64,000 bases of DNA from Gp7-AA10 sp035636095 (GCA_035636095.1 DASPZU010000099.1:1-64000), one strand, 5' to 3'. Counted from the first letter of the stretch, positions 24,608 to 33,518 are shown. Translations and numbers: made by a program. Notes: generated by a model not told the origin, from the sequence alone.

Positions 24608-25207
24608 ATGGCCCGCCACAGCCGCTCCGAGCAAAGCCGCCGCCAGGTCCTCGATGCCGCGCTGCAGCTTTTCTCGCATCAGGGCTATCGGGCCACCACC
24701 GTGCGCGACATCGCCGACGGAGCCGGCACGTCGACCGGCAATGTCTACCATCATTTTCCCGACAAAGAAGCGATTTTTCGGACGCTTCTGGACGAGTTCT
24801 GGATGATCACGGAGAGCAAGCGCTACCCCTACACGCGCGCGCTGGCGGCGGGACGATTTCCGGAAAACCTGGAGCAGCTCGCGCTGGCCGCTCGCGACAG
24901 CGTGCAGGAGTTCCGCTCCTATATCGCACTGGTCTACGTCGACGTCATCGAATTCGATGGCACGCACATCCGGAAGTTTTACGCCGAGATGGGGAAGCGC
25001 TACGCCTCGCTGCTCGAGCTCGACGAGATCCGGGGCCGGTTGCGCCCGGGCGTCTCGCCGATTTCCGCGTTGCTAATAACATCACGTATTTTCTTTAACT
25101 ATTTTTCACTAGAAATCTTGTTTAACGTCCCCGAGCCGTTCGGTAAGAAGTCGGTCGAGGTCGTGAAGGAGATTTCTGAAATCTTGAGAAACGGGATGAT
25201 GGCATGA
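24608..25207 (+). CDS. TetR/AcrR family transcriptional regulator
   Basis: The N-terminal helix-turn-helix is clear: RRQVLDAALQLFSHQGYRAT, TVRDIADGAGTSTGNVYHHF, PDKEAIF. The remaining 140 residues form the variable ligand-binding domain. The start MARHSRSE at 24608 gives 199 residues; a longer frame from 24575 runs into the AT-rich inverted repeat. It overlaps the M14 peptidase gene by 4 bp, so it may control that operon and itself. Codons at about 25069-25125 switch abruptly to AT-rich forms (CTA ATA ACA TCA CGT ATT); see findings. Confidence 0.9.
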   Translation: MARHSRSEQSRRQVLDAALQLFSHQGYRATTVRDIADGAGTSTGNVYHHFPDKEAIFRTLLDEFWMITESKRYPYTRALAAGRFPENLEQLALAARDSVQEFRSYIALVYVDVIEFDGTHIRKFYAEMGKRYASLLELDEIRGRLRPGVSPISALLITSRIFFNYFSLEILFNVPEPFGKKSVEVVKEISEILRNGMMA

Positions 25208-27852
25208 AGAAGCTCACGCTGATCGTATGGCTGGCCGCCTCGCTGCACGCCGCGGACGACCCTGAATACACGAAACAAATCCGGCAGTTCACCACCGGTC
25301 CGCAATTCACGACCGAGCTGGTCGATCACCTTCCGGCCTCCGCTCGCGTCCCCACGCCGCTGGGACTGCTCGGCTATATCGCGGGAGCGGAAAACCATCT
25401 GACCTATGCCGAAGATGTCTACCGATACATGCGGGCTCTCGAAGCGGCCACGCCGCGCGTGAAGGTTTTCAGCATCGGCAGGAGCGAGGAAGGCCGCGAG
25501 ATGGTCCTGGTCGCGGTGTCGAGCGACCAGAACATCGCCAACCTCGACCATTACAAAGAGATCACGCGGCGCTTATCCGATCCGCGAAAAATCTCCGACG
25601 ACGATGCCGCCCGCCTGGCCGCGGAAGGCAAGCCGATGTACTACGCCACCGGCGCGATGCATTCCCCCGAAACCGGCAGCCCCGAGATGCTGATGGAGCT
25701 GGTCTACCGGCTGGCGGTCGAAGACACACCGCTGGTGCGCAAGATCCGCGACAACGTGATCTTTTTAGCCACGCCGGTGCTGGAAGTCGACGGCCGCGAC
25801 CGCCAGGTCGACCTCTCTCGCTACCGACTGCAGAATCCGAAAGTTCCGACTCCACCGCTGGTGTACTGGGGACACTATGTGGCGCATGACAACAATCGCG
25901 ACAACATGGGCCTGGCGCTCGCTCTCAGCCGAAACGTCCTGAAAGCGTATTTCGATTTTCATCCGCAGGTCATCCACGATCTGCACGAATCGGTGCCGTT
26001 CATGTACGTCTCCACGGGCACCGGTCCGTACAACTCGTCGCTCGATCCGATCATGGTCGACGAGTGGCATCGCATGGCCTGGCACGAAGTGCAGGAGATG
26101 GCGCAACGCGGGGTCCCCGGTGTGTGGACGTGGGGTTTCTTCGACGGGTGGGCTCCGAACTACATGTTTTGGATCGGCATGGGCCACAACACCATCGGCC
26201 GGTTCTACGAGACGTTCGGCAACCGCTATCCGTCCACTGAAAACCGGGTCGTGCGCGGACAGAGCGATCGGGAGTGGTATCGCCCCAATCCGCCCCTTCC
26301 GACGGTCAAGTGGTCGCTGCGCAACAACGTCAACTATCAGCAGAGCGGATTGCTGCTTGCGCTCAGCGACATGGCGGATCGCCGCGCGCATTTCCTCGAC
26401 CAGTTCTACCTGCTCGGAAAACGCTCGGTGGCCAAGGCGACTACCGAAGGACCTGCCGCGTGGGTTTTCGACGGCGCGCAAAAACGTCAGGGACAGCTTC
26501 GCGATCTGATGGCGCTTCTGCATGCGCACGGCGTCGAAGTCAACGTCGCAGACGCCGCCTTCACCATGAAAACGGATTGGCCGCCGAAGTCAGAGGAGAA
26601 AGCGGCCGCGTTCGCGAAGGGCTCGTTCATCGTGCGCATGGATCAGCCATACAGCCGCCTCGCCGACACGATGCTCGACATTCAGTATGTTCGCGGCGAC
26701 GAGAAGGTCTACGACGACACCGGCTGGACCCTCGGCTACCTGAAAAACGTGGAGTTCAAGCGCGTCGTGAACCCGGAGGTGCTGAAAGTCGCGATGCACG
26801 CCTGGGATGGTGGAGCGCCGCCGACCTCGTCGGCCACTAACAACGCCGACACCGATTTTTTCCGGGCGTACTGGGCTGACCCCAACAGCAAGAAGCCACG
26901 CATCGCGATCATGCACACCTGGCTTCGCACGCAGGACGAAGGCTGGTGGCGCCTCGCGCTCGAAAGCATGGGGGTGCCGTACACGTACATCTCGACTCAG
27001 GACGCGTCGCGCACGCCGAATCTGCGCGAGAAATTCGATGTCATCCTCTTTCCGCCGACCGGCGGCAACAATTCGTCCCAGGAGATCGTCAATGGCTTTC
27101 CGCCGGGCCCGCCGCTGCCCTGGAAGAAAACAGAGCTGACGCCCAACCTGGGCGTCGATCAGACCGACGACATGCGTCCGGGCCTCGGCCTGACAGGAGT
27201 CGCGAACGTCACCCGATTCGTCGAGGAGGGCGGATTGCTCATCACCGCCCGCGATACGTCGGTGTGGGCCGCCGATTACGGTCTGGCGCGATGGGTTCGC
27301 GTCGTGCCATCTCAGAAGTTGCGTGCGCCGGGGACGATCCTCTCGGCGTCGATCGAGAACAAGAAGAGCCAAATCGTTACAGGATATGATGAAACAATAC
27401 CATTATACTTTTCCAACTCGCCGATTTTTCGGGTTGGTCTGACGCCGGAACCGCCGGCCGAAACGCGGCCCAGCGGTCGGGGAAGCAAGAACGATCCCGA
27501 TGTGCCGCAGGGGCGACCATTCGTTCCGCTGCCCGAGCGTCCCAAGCCCGCGCCGGGCGAAGAGGGGTTCCAGCAGCCCGAGGATCTGCCCGGAAACTCC
27601 GATTACGCGATGCCGCGTCCGGAAGATCGCCCGCGCGTCATCGTGTCATTCGCGAAGAAAGCCGATCAGCTTCTGATGTCGGGAATGCTCGAGGGCGGCG
27701 ACGAGCTGGCCGGCAAGCCGGCGGTCATCGACGCGCCGCGCGGGCGGGGCCACGTGATTCTCTTCGCATGCAATCCGATGTGGCGTCAGAACACGCAGGG
27801 AAGTTACGCCCTGGTGATGAACGCCATCATCAATTGGGATCATCTGCGTTGA
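25204..27852 (+). CDS. Secreted M14-family zinc carboxypeptidase
   Basis: This 882-residue protein has a short leader (MKKLTLIVWLAASLHA), an M14 peptidase domain at about 55-370 and a long C-terminal region ending in a beta-rich domain. The metal motif HxxE is in MHSPETGSPEM near residue 157, and PQVIHDLHESVPF near 262 should hold the later catalytic segment. Such enzymes release C-terminal residues from peptides outside the cytoplasm. The C-terminal half (RIAIMHTWLRTQDEGWWR, IDAPRGRGHVILFACNPMWR) resembles glutamine-amidotransferase-like lobes fused to some M14 proteins. AT-rich synonymous codons occur at 27368-27417. Confidence 0.85.
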   Translation: MKKLTLIVWLAASLHAADDPEYTKQIRQFTTGPQFTTELVDHLPASARVPTPLGLLGYIAGAENHLTYAEDVYRYMRALEAATPRVKVFSIGRSEEGREMVLVAVSSDQNIANLDHYKEITRRLSDPRKISDDDAARLAAEGKPMYYATGAMHSPETGSPEMLMELVYRLAVEDTPLVRKIRDNVIFLATPVLEVDGRDRQVDLSRYRLQNPKVPTPPLVYWGHYVAHDNNRDNMGLALALSRNVLKAYFDFHPQVIHDLHESVPFMYVSTGTGPYNSSLDPIMVDEWHRMAWHEVQEMAQRGVPGVWTWGFFDGWAPNYMFWIGMGHNTIGRFYETFGNRYPSTENRVVRGQSDREWYRPNPPLPTVKWSLRNNVNYQQSGLLLALSDMADRRAHFLDQFYLLGKRSVAKATTEGPAAWVFDGAQKRQGQLRDLMALLHAHGVEVNVADAAFTMKTDWPPKSEEKAAAFAKGSFIVRMDQPYSRLADTMLDIQYVRGDEKVYDDTGWTLGYLKNVEFKRVVNPEVLKVAMHAWDGGAPPTSSATNNADTDFFRAYWADPNSKKPRIAIMHTWLRTQDEGWWRLALESMGVPYTYISTQDASRTPNLREKFDVILFPPTGGNNSSQEIVNGFPPGPPLPWKKTELTPNLGVDQTDDMRPGLGLTGVANVTRFVEEGGLLITARDTSVWAADYGLARWVRVVPSQKLRAPGTILSASIENKKSQIVTGYDETIPLYFSNSPIFRVGLTPEPPAETRPSGRGSKNDPDVPQGRPFVPLPERPKPAPGEEGFQQPEDLPGNSDYAMPRPEDRPRVIVSFAKKADQLLMSGMLEGGDELAGKPAVIDAPRGRGHVILFACNPMWRQNTQGSYALVMNAIINWDHLR

Positions 27853-28574
27853 GCGCGTGGTCACCTGATCAATACGAAAAGTTCAAAGAAGAGCGCGCGC
27901 AGCCGTTCTGGGATCTGGTCGCGCTCATCGATCCTCGCCCCAACATGCGCATCCTCGACCTCGGGTGTGGCACCGGCGAGCTGACGCGCGCGCTGCATAA
28001 ACAAGTGAAGGCGATGGAGACGCTCGGCATCGACAACTCCGCATCGATGCTCGAGAAGGCGCCGTCCGCTCCCGGCCTTCACTTCCAGAACACGAACATC
28101 GAATCGTTCGATGGAAAAGCATTCGATCTGATTTTCTCGAACGCCGCATTGCATTGGGTCCAGGATCACGAGCGTCTCTTCGCGCGGCTGGCGAAGATGC
28201 TCACACGCGACGGCCAGCTCGCGGTGCAGATGCCCGCAAACGATGGCCATTGGTCCCACATCACGGCGGCCCAGGTTGCGCGAGAGCTGGGATTGGAAGC
28301 GAAGGTGGCGCCGCTGCTGACGCCGGAGCGCTACGCCGAGCTGCTGTTCGAGCTCGGATTCAAGCGCCAGCACGTTCGAATGCAGATCTACGGACACGTG
28401 CTGCCATCGAGCGAAGATGTGATCGAGTGGGTGAAAGGCACGCTCCTGACGTTTTACGATCGCGGCGATCCGCGCTTCATGCCCCTGTATCGCGAACGGC
28501 TATTGCAGCGGATCGGAAGTCATCGACCGTACTTCTACACGTACAAGCGACTGCTGATTTGGGCGTCATTCTGA
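27849..28574 (+). CDS. SAM-dependent methyltransferase (trans-aconitate methyltransferase-like)
   Basis: Class I methyltransferase with motif I RILDLGCGTGELTRAL near residue 34 and FDLIFSNAALHWVQDHERLF near 91, the latter being the signature of Tam, which methylates trans-aconitate. It begins LSAWSPDQYEKFKEERAQPF, close to Tam N-termini (WNPxxYxxF). The TTG at 27849 overlaps the M14 stop (TTGA), giving 241 residues; a longer frame from 27768 lies inside M14. The stop comes from the repeat that starts at 28565 (GCG TCA TTC TGA). Confidence 0.85.
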   Translation: MSAWSPDQYEKFKEERAQPFWDLVALIDPRPNMRILDLGCGTGELTRALHKQVKAMETLGIDNSASMLEKAPSAPGLHFQNTNIESFDGKAFDLIFSNAALHWVQDHERLFARLAKMLTRDGQLAVQMPANDGHWSHITAAQVARELGLEAKVAPLLTPERYAELLFELGFKRQHVRMQIYGHVLPSSEDVIEWVKGTLLTFYDRGDPRFMPLYRERLLQRIGSHRPYFYTYKRLLIWASF

Positions 28575-28645
28575 GCCGCGAAGACGGCGGAGAATCTCGT
28601 GATCGGAGATCCTTCCCCTTCGCTACGCTCAGGGTCAGGTTGACG
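28565..28645. repeat. Interspersed repeat, GTCATCCTGAGC family, copy 3
   Basis: Starts GTCATTCTGAGCCGCG, contains GACGGCGGAGAATCTC and GGAGATCCTTCC and ends GCTCAGGGTCAGGTTGACG, so its ends are inverted copies. It supplies the methyltransferase stop and ends where the stop of the convergent gene at 28646 begins. Confidence 0.75.
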
Positions 28646-29035
28646 TTATTCCTCGGCCAGGATGGTGTGGAACGCCAGCATCACAGTCACTGACGCCAGC
28701 GCGATCAGCATCATGAAGAACGTCAGCGACAGTGAGTTCGCGGCCGGCGCGCCGGCGGCGCCCAGGATGATGTGCGCGGGTTTGAAGCTGTTGAACCAGG
28801 CGCTGAGCGCGTTCCACTTCCATGTCAGGAGCGCAGCCCAGCTTCCGGCCACCAGCACATAGGCGGCAATCTGGATGCGGGTGATCGGTTTCGAGGCGCG
28901 TTCCATCGCGGCCGTCGACTGCATCAGCTTCGCTTTGACCCAAAGTGCACTGGCGTCCGGCAGCGGCCCGCGGCGATCCTCGATTCGCGCGAATTGCTTC
29001 ATCCAGGCGTCGACTTCGGATTCAAAGTCAGACAT
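28646..29035 (-). CDS. Two-helix membrane protein downstream of an ECF sigma factor, possible anti-sigma factor
   Basis: This 129-residue protein starts MSDFESEVDAWMKQFARIED, has a soluble N-terminal 50 residues and two membrane helices (ITRIQIAAYVLVAGSWAALL and SLTFFMMLIALASVTVMLAF). It overlaps the sigma factor gene by 8 bp on its 3' side. A small cytoplasmic domain with membrane helices directly after an ECF sigma gene is the usual place of an anti-sigma factor, but no zinc HxxxCxxC motif is present, so this is inference from position. Confidence 0.6.
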   Translation of the reverse strand: MSDFESEVDAWMKQFARIEDRRGPLPDASALWVKAKLMQSTAAMERASKPITRIQIAAYVLVAGSWAALLTWKWNALSAWFNSFKPAHIILGAAGAPAANSLSLTFFMMLIALASVTVMLAFHTILAEE

Positions 29036-29600
29036 GGCGAGTCTCCGGTGCAAGTCCGCGTTTCTCCAGGATGCCGGCCAGCCGCTTTCGCGCGCGAAAG
29101 AGCATCACGCGAACGCTCTTCGCCTTCACGCCCATCGCGTCGGCGATCTCTTCATGCGACGATCCCTCCACGTGCGCCAGCCACAGCATCGCCCGCTCCT
29201 GCGGCTTGAGCTCAGCGAAGACGCGCATCATGTCGTATCGCAGGTCGACGCTGGCCGAAGGAGCCGCCACCACGTCGAACGCGACTCCGTGATGGCGTTT
29301 GACTTCGCGGAAGTGATCGAACACCAGATTCGTGGCCGTCTTGAAGATGTAGTGACGAAGATGGTCTTCGTTCGCGATGGCCGGATTGCTTCGAAGGAAA
29401 CGAAAAAAAGTCTTCTGCAGAAGATCGTCGGCGGTCGCGGCGTTGCCTGTCATTCGAAAGATATAGGACCACAGCCGTCCGGCTGTTTTTCGGTAGAAGG
29501 CTTCGAATTTCGCCTCGTCCATCGGCCTCTTCGGCGTTTTGCGAAAGGTCGCCGTTGCCAAGGCGAACGGCGACGCCAGAGTAAGAGCGTCGGCGGTCAT
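29028..29600 (-). CDS. ECF-type RNA polymerase sigma factor
   Basis: Region 2 is seen in AGRLWSYIFRMTGNAATADD LLQKTFFRFL at about residues 40-72. Region 4 is in LKPQERAMLWLAHVEGSSHE EIADAMGVKAKSVRVMLFRA at about 128-170, with a helix-turn-helix. The frame from 29600 gives 190 residues; an internal Met at 29522 (MDEAKFEAFYRKT) would remove an atypical N-terminal 26 residues. It lies between two small membrane-protein genes, 4 bp after one and overlapping the other, which suggests an envelope signal. Confidence 0.88.
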   Translation of the reverse strand: MTADALTLASPFALATATFRKTPKRPMDEAKFEAFYRKTAGRLWSYIFRMTGNAATADDLLQKTFFRFLRSNPAIANEDHLRHYIFKTATNLVFDHFREVKRHHGVAFDVVAAPSASVDLRYDMMRVFAELKPQERAMLWLAHVEGSSHEEIADAMGVKAKSVRVMLFRARKRLAGILEKRGLAPETRHV

Positions 29601-29604
29601 GAGA

Positions 29605-30048
29605 TCACGTACTTGCCGGCGGCTGTTGCGTGGGCTCCCATTTCTCAGTCAACTTCCACGAAATCGCTGCCGACACCAGGAATCCCACCCCCAACCCCCC
29701 CAGGATGAATGCCGGAATGAAGAAACCGGGATCGTGCTCCGCAACGTAGCCGAAAGCGAATGCACATCCGAGGAAAAGGAGGATGATGCCCGCCCGCACG
29801 CCGCCCAGAACGCGCTCGCGCGCGCTGCGCCTCGGCTCCTGCAAAAACTGTCGGCCGGCAGGCGACTCGAGAAAGTTCACGAATTCCGTTCCGCTTCCGA
29901 AGCGATCGATCATTTTCAACTGCACCTCGGCGCGGTACTGCGCCGCGCGCTGCTTTGCACGCGTGACCAGCCACACGACGGCCACGACCATCGCGAAGGA
30001 GCCGCCGATCGCGACGATCGGAATTAAGAAGATGACTGGCGATTCCAT
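29605..30048 (-). CDS. Three-helix membrane protein upstream of the ECF sigma gene
   Basis: This 147-residue protein starts MESPVIFLIPIVAIGGSFAM with an N-terminal membrane helix. A charged stretch follows (AEVQLKMIDRFGSGTEFVNF), then two more helices (GIILLFLGCAFAFGYV, FILGGLGVGFLVSAAISW). GGAGGG lies 5 bases before the ATG at 30048. It resembles uncharacterised DUF6249-like membrane proteins often found with ECF sigma genes, although the family name is not certain. It is the first gene of a three-gene unit with the sigma factor and the possible anti-sigma factor. Confidence 0.65.
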   Translation of the reverse strand: MESPVIFLIPIVAIGGSFAMVVAVVWLVTRAKQRAAQYRAEVQLKMIDRFGSGTEFVNFLESPAGRQFLQEPRRSARERVLGGVRAGIILLFLGCAFAFGYVAEHDPGFFIPAFILGGLGVGFLVSAAISWKLTEKWEPTQQPPAST

Positions 30049-30114
30049 ACTGCCCTCCAAGTCCCGCACTGCAGGACTGGACGCTAATACGGCTGGTGGA
30101 CACTTTGGTTAACG

Positions 30115-31368
30115 CTATCTTTTGTAAATCTGGCCATCCTTCATCACGAAGCCGACCCGCTGCATGGCCGTGATGTCGTCGAGGGGATTGCCGGGGACCG
30201 CGACGATGTCGGCGAGCTTGCCGGTTTCGATCGTCCCGATCTGATCCGCCATTCCGACGAGCTCGGCCCCGACCCGCGTGGCTGATTGGATGGCCTGCAT
30301 CGGCGTCATTCCGAATTTCGTCTCGTACTCGAATTCCGTGGCCTGACTGACCGCGTCCCACGCGAAGCCGCCGGCGTCGGTGCCGAAGGCGATCTTCACT
30401 CCCTTGCGCAGCGCGCGCTGGAAGCTGTCGCGGTGATACTGCGGGATCTTCGCCCATACGCCGCCCCGGCCCGGCGCGACGTACTCGGTGACGGTCAGAG
30501 TCGGGCAGAGGTACGTGCCCTTGGCGACCATCATGTCGATCAGATCGTCGGGAATCGCGATGCCGTGCTCGATCGAATCGACTCCCGCCAGCAGCGCATT
30601 CTCGATTCCGGGCCGCGCCATCGCGTGCGCCGCAACTTTGTGGCGCAGCCGGTGCGCTTCGTCGACGATCGCTTTCATCTCTTCCAGCGTGAAGGTCGGG
30701 ACGCTCGAGAGCGTGCCGTCTTTCTGAACGAAGTAAGCGCGATCGGCGTAGACCTTGATCCAGTCGGCGCCGTGTCCGATCTGTTCGCGGACGGCTTTGC
30801 GGCCGTTCTCGACGCCATCGACGATCTGCACGCCCATCGGGTAGGTGATCTCGGGTGAATAGCCGCTGGGACCATATCCGCCCGTAACCGACATTGCGCG
30901 CGTGGCGACGACCATTCGCGGTCCCGGGATGACGCCGTTGTTGATGGCGCGTTTGACGTCGACGTCGGTATACATCGCGCCTTCGGTCTCGACGTCGCGC
31001 AACGTCGTGAATCCGTGCTCGAGCGCGATCTTGACGGCGCGACTGGCGCGCAAGGCGCGATAGGGGAGCGATTCGCGGAAGAGCTGGGTGTCGTAGTCGG
31101 CGGAGGTGATGTCTCCCTGCAGCAGAACGTGCGTATGCGCGTCGATCAGGCCGGGGAGCAGGGTCATGTCGCCGAGGTCGATGGTTTCGGCGTCGGAGGG
31201 GATCGAGCCGCCGATCGACTCGATGCGGTTGCCACGGACGACGATCACGGCGGGCGAAACCACATTTCCACCGCGGCCATCGATCAGCCGAGCCGCTCGA
31301 AGAACAATGGGTTTATCTGCGGCAAAAATTGAGGTAGCGAATAGAAATGCGAACAGCGTGCGTTTCAT
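30115..31368 (-). CDS. Secreted amidohydrolase (imidazolonepropionase/prolidase-like)
   Basis: A signal peptide (MKRTLFAFLFATSIFA) precedes a complete amidohydrolase barrel of 417 residues. Metal sites are PGLIDAHTHVLL near 73, KVYADRAYF near 211 (likely the bridging lysine), VAAHAMARPGI near 246, SIEHGIAIPDD near 268 and AFGTDAGGFAW near 326. Close families include Xaa-Pro dipeptidases and Xaa-Arg peptidases of the Sgx9260 type, which are secreted in Gram-negatives. The substrate is therefore probably a dipeptide or an N-acyl amino acid. It is divergent to the thioesterase with 12 bp between starts. Confidence 0.88.
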   Translation of the reverse strand: MKRTLFAFLFATSIFAADKPIVLRAARLIDGRGGNVVSPAVIVVRGNRIESIGGSIPSDAETIDLGDMTLLPGLIDAHTHVLLQGDITSADYDTQLFRESLPYRALRASRAVKIALEHGFTTLRDVETEGAMYTDVDVKRAINNGVIPGPRMVVATRAMSVTGGYGPSGYSPEITYPMGVQIVDGVENGRKAVREQIGHGADWIKVYADRAYFVQKDGTLSSVPTFTLEEMKAIVDEAHRLRHKVAAHAMARPGIENALLAGVDSIEHGIAIPDDLIDMMVAKGTYLCPTLTVTEYVAPGRGGVWAKIPQYHRDSFQRALRKGVKIAFGTDAGGFAWDAVSQATEFEYETKFGMTPMQAIQSATRVGAELVGMADQIGTIETGKLADIVAVPGNPLDDITAMQRVGFVMKDGQIYKR

Positions 31369-31380
31369 GTCGCAGATTCT

Positions 31381-31833
31381 ATGCGGTTCAGCGTTCAGGA
31401 ATACGTGCGATGGGAAGACATCGACGCGGCAGGTATCATCAACTATCAGGCTTACTTGCGGTTCTTCGGGTTGGCCGAGGTTGAGCTGTTCCGCTCATGC
31501 GGCCTTTCCTACCGCACGCTCTTTGAAGACCTCGGCATCTGGCTTCCGCGAGTGCATGTCGAGTGCGACTTTTTTCATCCGGTCACGCTCGATGAGCTCC
31601 TGGTGGTGGAAGCATTCTTTGGAAAGATCGGGAACAGCTCGATCCATCTCAACTTCGAGGTCCACCGTAAAGAAGATCCTGCTGTGATCGTGGCCACTGG
31701 AAAATATGTGCTGGTCACGGTAAAAAAGGGACAGCTCGCTCCGACGCCCGTCCCGAAGATGGTCCGGGAAAAATTGCAGCCCTACGTCGAAGAAAAAAGC
31801 AATGGAACCAGACGTCAAAGATCTGCGCGGTAG
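31381..31833 (+). CDS. Acyl-CoA thioesterase (4HBT hot-dog fold, YbgC-like)
   Basis: The hot-dog fold signature RWEDIDAAGIINYQAYLRFF near residue 9 has the catalytic Asp of 4-hydroxybenzoyl-CoA/YbgC thioesterases, followed by FGLAEVELFRSCG. VHVECDFFHPVTLDELLVV gives the central strand. It should hydrolyse acyl-CoA or aryl-CoA in the cytoplasm. The length of 150 residues includes a tail (EEKSNGTRRQRSAR) that is read from the overlap with the PilZ gene; 32 bp are shared in a different frame. Confidence 0.88.
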   Translation: MRFSVQEYVRWEDIDAAGIINYQAYLRFFGLAEVELFRSCGLSYRTLFEDLGIWLPRVHVECDFFHPVTLDELLVVEAFFGKIGNSSIHLNFEVHRKEDPAVIVATGKYVLVTVKKGQLAPTPVPKMVREKLQPYVEEKSNGTRRQRSAR

Positions 31834-32494
31834 AGAACGATTTCGTGTCAAGCAAAGACTGGCCGGCAGCTTCGGCGCCGCCGAAGTGATGCTCGTCGAT
31901 GTCGCGGAGGAAGGCGCGCAGGTGGAACACGCGCAGCCGCTGCGTCTCGCGACCAAGGGACGGCTGTGGTTCAAGCGCGCCGACATCTCCGTCAGCCTGC
32001 ACGCCTTCGTGGTGTGGAGTCGTCTTTCCAAGACGCCCAACGAGTTCGGAAAGTATCTCTATCGATCGGGATTGCGTTTTGACGAAGGCGCCGGAAATTT
32101 CCAGCAGACGATGCAAATCCTCGCAGACTATGGCGTCATCGAGCGCGACGACGATTCGCTCAATCGAAAGAAGAAACGGCTGGAAGAGCGTGAGCAGGAC
32201 AAGGCCGGCAAGCCGGTGGTGCGGCAAGTCGCGACCGAATCCGACATTTCGCCCGACCAGGTACTGCTGATTCAGCACGCCCGGGAACGACTGAAGGAAA
32301 ATTTCGATGAGGCGCAGAAGTGGTACAGCCGTGCCTACTTCGCGCTGCGCGACGGCCGGACCGGCACCGCTCCCGAGTTGATGAAATATCCCGAAGACGT
32401 GCTGGCGGTGTGGGAGTACCTCGAGCGCAGCGTGCCGCTTACGATCATCAAGCGGGTGTTCGATCAGACGCACGGCGAACGTCGAAACCAATGA
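31802..32494 (+). CDS. PilZ-domain protein
   Basis: RGRERFRVKQRLAGSF near residue 9 provides the arginines of the PilZ RxxxR motif, and LVDVAEEGAQV replaces the D/NxSxxG motif (DVAEEG). PilZ domains bind cyclic di-GMP; here the second motif is degenerate, so binding is uncertain. A helical region follows the domain, including NRKKKRLEEREQDKAGKP and QVLLIQHARERLKENF. Length 230 residues, cytoplasmic. It begins inside the thioesterase gene and its end overlaps the convergent murB by 47 bp. Confidence 0.8.
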   Translation: MEPDVKDLRGRERFRVKQRLAGSFGAAEVMLVDVAEEGAQVEHAQPLRLATKGRLWFKRADISVSLHAFVVWSRLSKTPNEFGKYLYRSGLRFDEGAGNFQQTMQILADYGVIERDDDSLNRKKKRLEEREQDKAGKPVVRQVATESDISPDQVLLIQHARERLKENFDEAQKWYSRAYFALRDGRTGTAPELMKYPEDVLAVWEYLERSVPLTIIKRVFDQTHGERRNQ

Positions 32495-33485
32495 AGTTCG
32501 GCTCGGGCTGCAATTCCACGCCGAACTTTTCGCGCACGCGATCCTGAATCATTCCAACGAGCTCGAGGACTTCGCGAGCCGTGCCGCCGCCGCGATTGAT
32601 GATGGCAAGAGTGTGCTTGGACGAGATGCCGACCTTCCCGTGGACGAAGCCTTTTTGAAATCCGGCGTGCTCGATCAGCCAAGCCGCCGAAAGTTTGATC
32701 TTTTCGCGGGCCGGGTAGTGCGGCATGTCGCCCAGTTGTGCGAACTTTTCGGCGGAAACGATCGGATTCATGAAAAACGATCCGTCGCTGCGCGTGTCGG
32801 GATCGGCGGGATCGATGACCATGCCCTTGCGGCGCCGGATCGCGATGACGGCATCGCGGACCTGCTGCAAATCGGCGTCGTCGCCCGCGAAGTCCTGCAG
32901 CTCCGGATAGCGCAGTAAAGGCGGGCCGCCCGGCCGCAGTTGGAAGGTCACCGAGAGAACGATGTAGCGATCTTTCGCTTCATGCTTGAAAACACTGTCG
33001 CGATATTCGAAACGGCATTCGGCGTTGCTCAGCGATGTGAGCCGGCCGGTCGGGCGATCGAAGACATCGACCCGCACGATGGTCTCGCTGACGTCCTGCC
33101 CATACGCGCCGACATTCTGAATCGGGGTCGCGCCCGTCGATCCCGGAATTCCCGAGAGGCATTCGACCCCCGCCCACCCTTTTGCGACCGCCATGGCGAC
33201 AAGCTGGTCCCACGGCTCGGAGGCGGCGGCCGTCACCGTGCCGTTGGCTGCCTCGACACCGCGAAGATCGAGATGAAGGACGAGACCATGGAAGCCTTCA
33301 TCGGCGATCAGCACATTGCTGCCGCCGGCCAGAACGAGCAACGGCTCACCATTCGACTTCGCCCATTCGACGGCGTCGCGCACTTCCTCGACGCTGCGCG
33401 CGTCCGCGAAGAGTTTCGCAGGTCCGCCGATGCCGAGGGTCGTGAGGGGGGCCAGGGCGACATTGCGCCGCATGCGCGCCAGCAT
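32448..33485 (-). CDS. murB: UDP-N-acetylenolpyruvoylglucosamine reductase
   Basis: MurB reduces UDP-GlcNAc-enolpyruvate to UDP-N-acetylmuramate with NADPH and FAD in peptidoglycan synthesis. The FAD-binding part has TTLGIGGPAKLFADARS near 15 and PLLVLAGGSNVLIADEGFHG near 48. GIPGSTGATPIQNVGAYGQD near 110 and YRDSVFKHE near 165 (the Tyr loop of type I enzymes) follow, then RSDGSFFMNP near 240 with the catalytic Ser. Length 345 matches the E. coli-type enzyme. It is isolated from the mur/dcw cluster and its 3' end overlaps the PilZ gene. Confidence 0.96.
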   Translation of the reverse strand: MLARMRRNVALAPLTTLGIGGPAKLFADARSVEEVRDAVEWAKSNGEPLLVLAGGSNVLIADEGFHGLVLHLDLRGVEAANGTVTAAASEPWDQLVAMAVAKGWAGVECLSGIPGSTGATPIQNVGAYGQDVSETIVRVDVFDRPTGRLTSLSNAECRFEYRDSVFKHEAKDRYIVLSVTFQLRPGGPPLLRYPELQDFAGDDADLQQVRDAVIAIRRRKGMVIDPADPDTRSDGSFFMNPIVSAEKFAQLGDMPHYPAREKIKLSAAWLIEHAGFQKGFVHGKVGISSKHTLAIINRGGGTAREVLELVGMIQDRVREKFGVELQPEPNFIGFDVRRASDRTPA

Positions 33486-33518
33486 GGAGGCACAAAATAC
33501 TGCAGTATCGTTGCCGTA

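Noticed and set aside
23575..24609. 344-codon frame on the amt strand
   Set aside because: It is a shifted reading of amt, rich in Arg and His, with no motif.
32940..33518. N-terminal 193 codons of the long frame ending at 34805
   Set aside because: They are antisense to murB, with no family-like sequence; the membrane protein begins near 33519.
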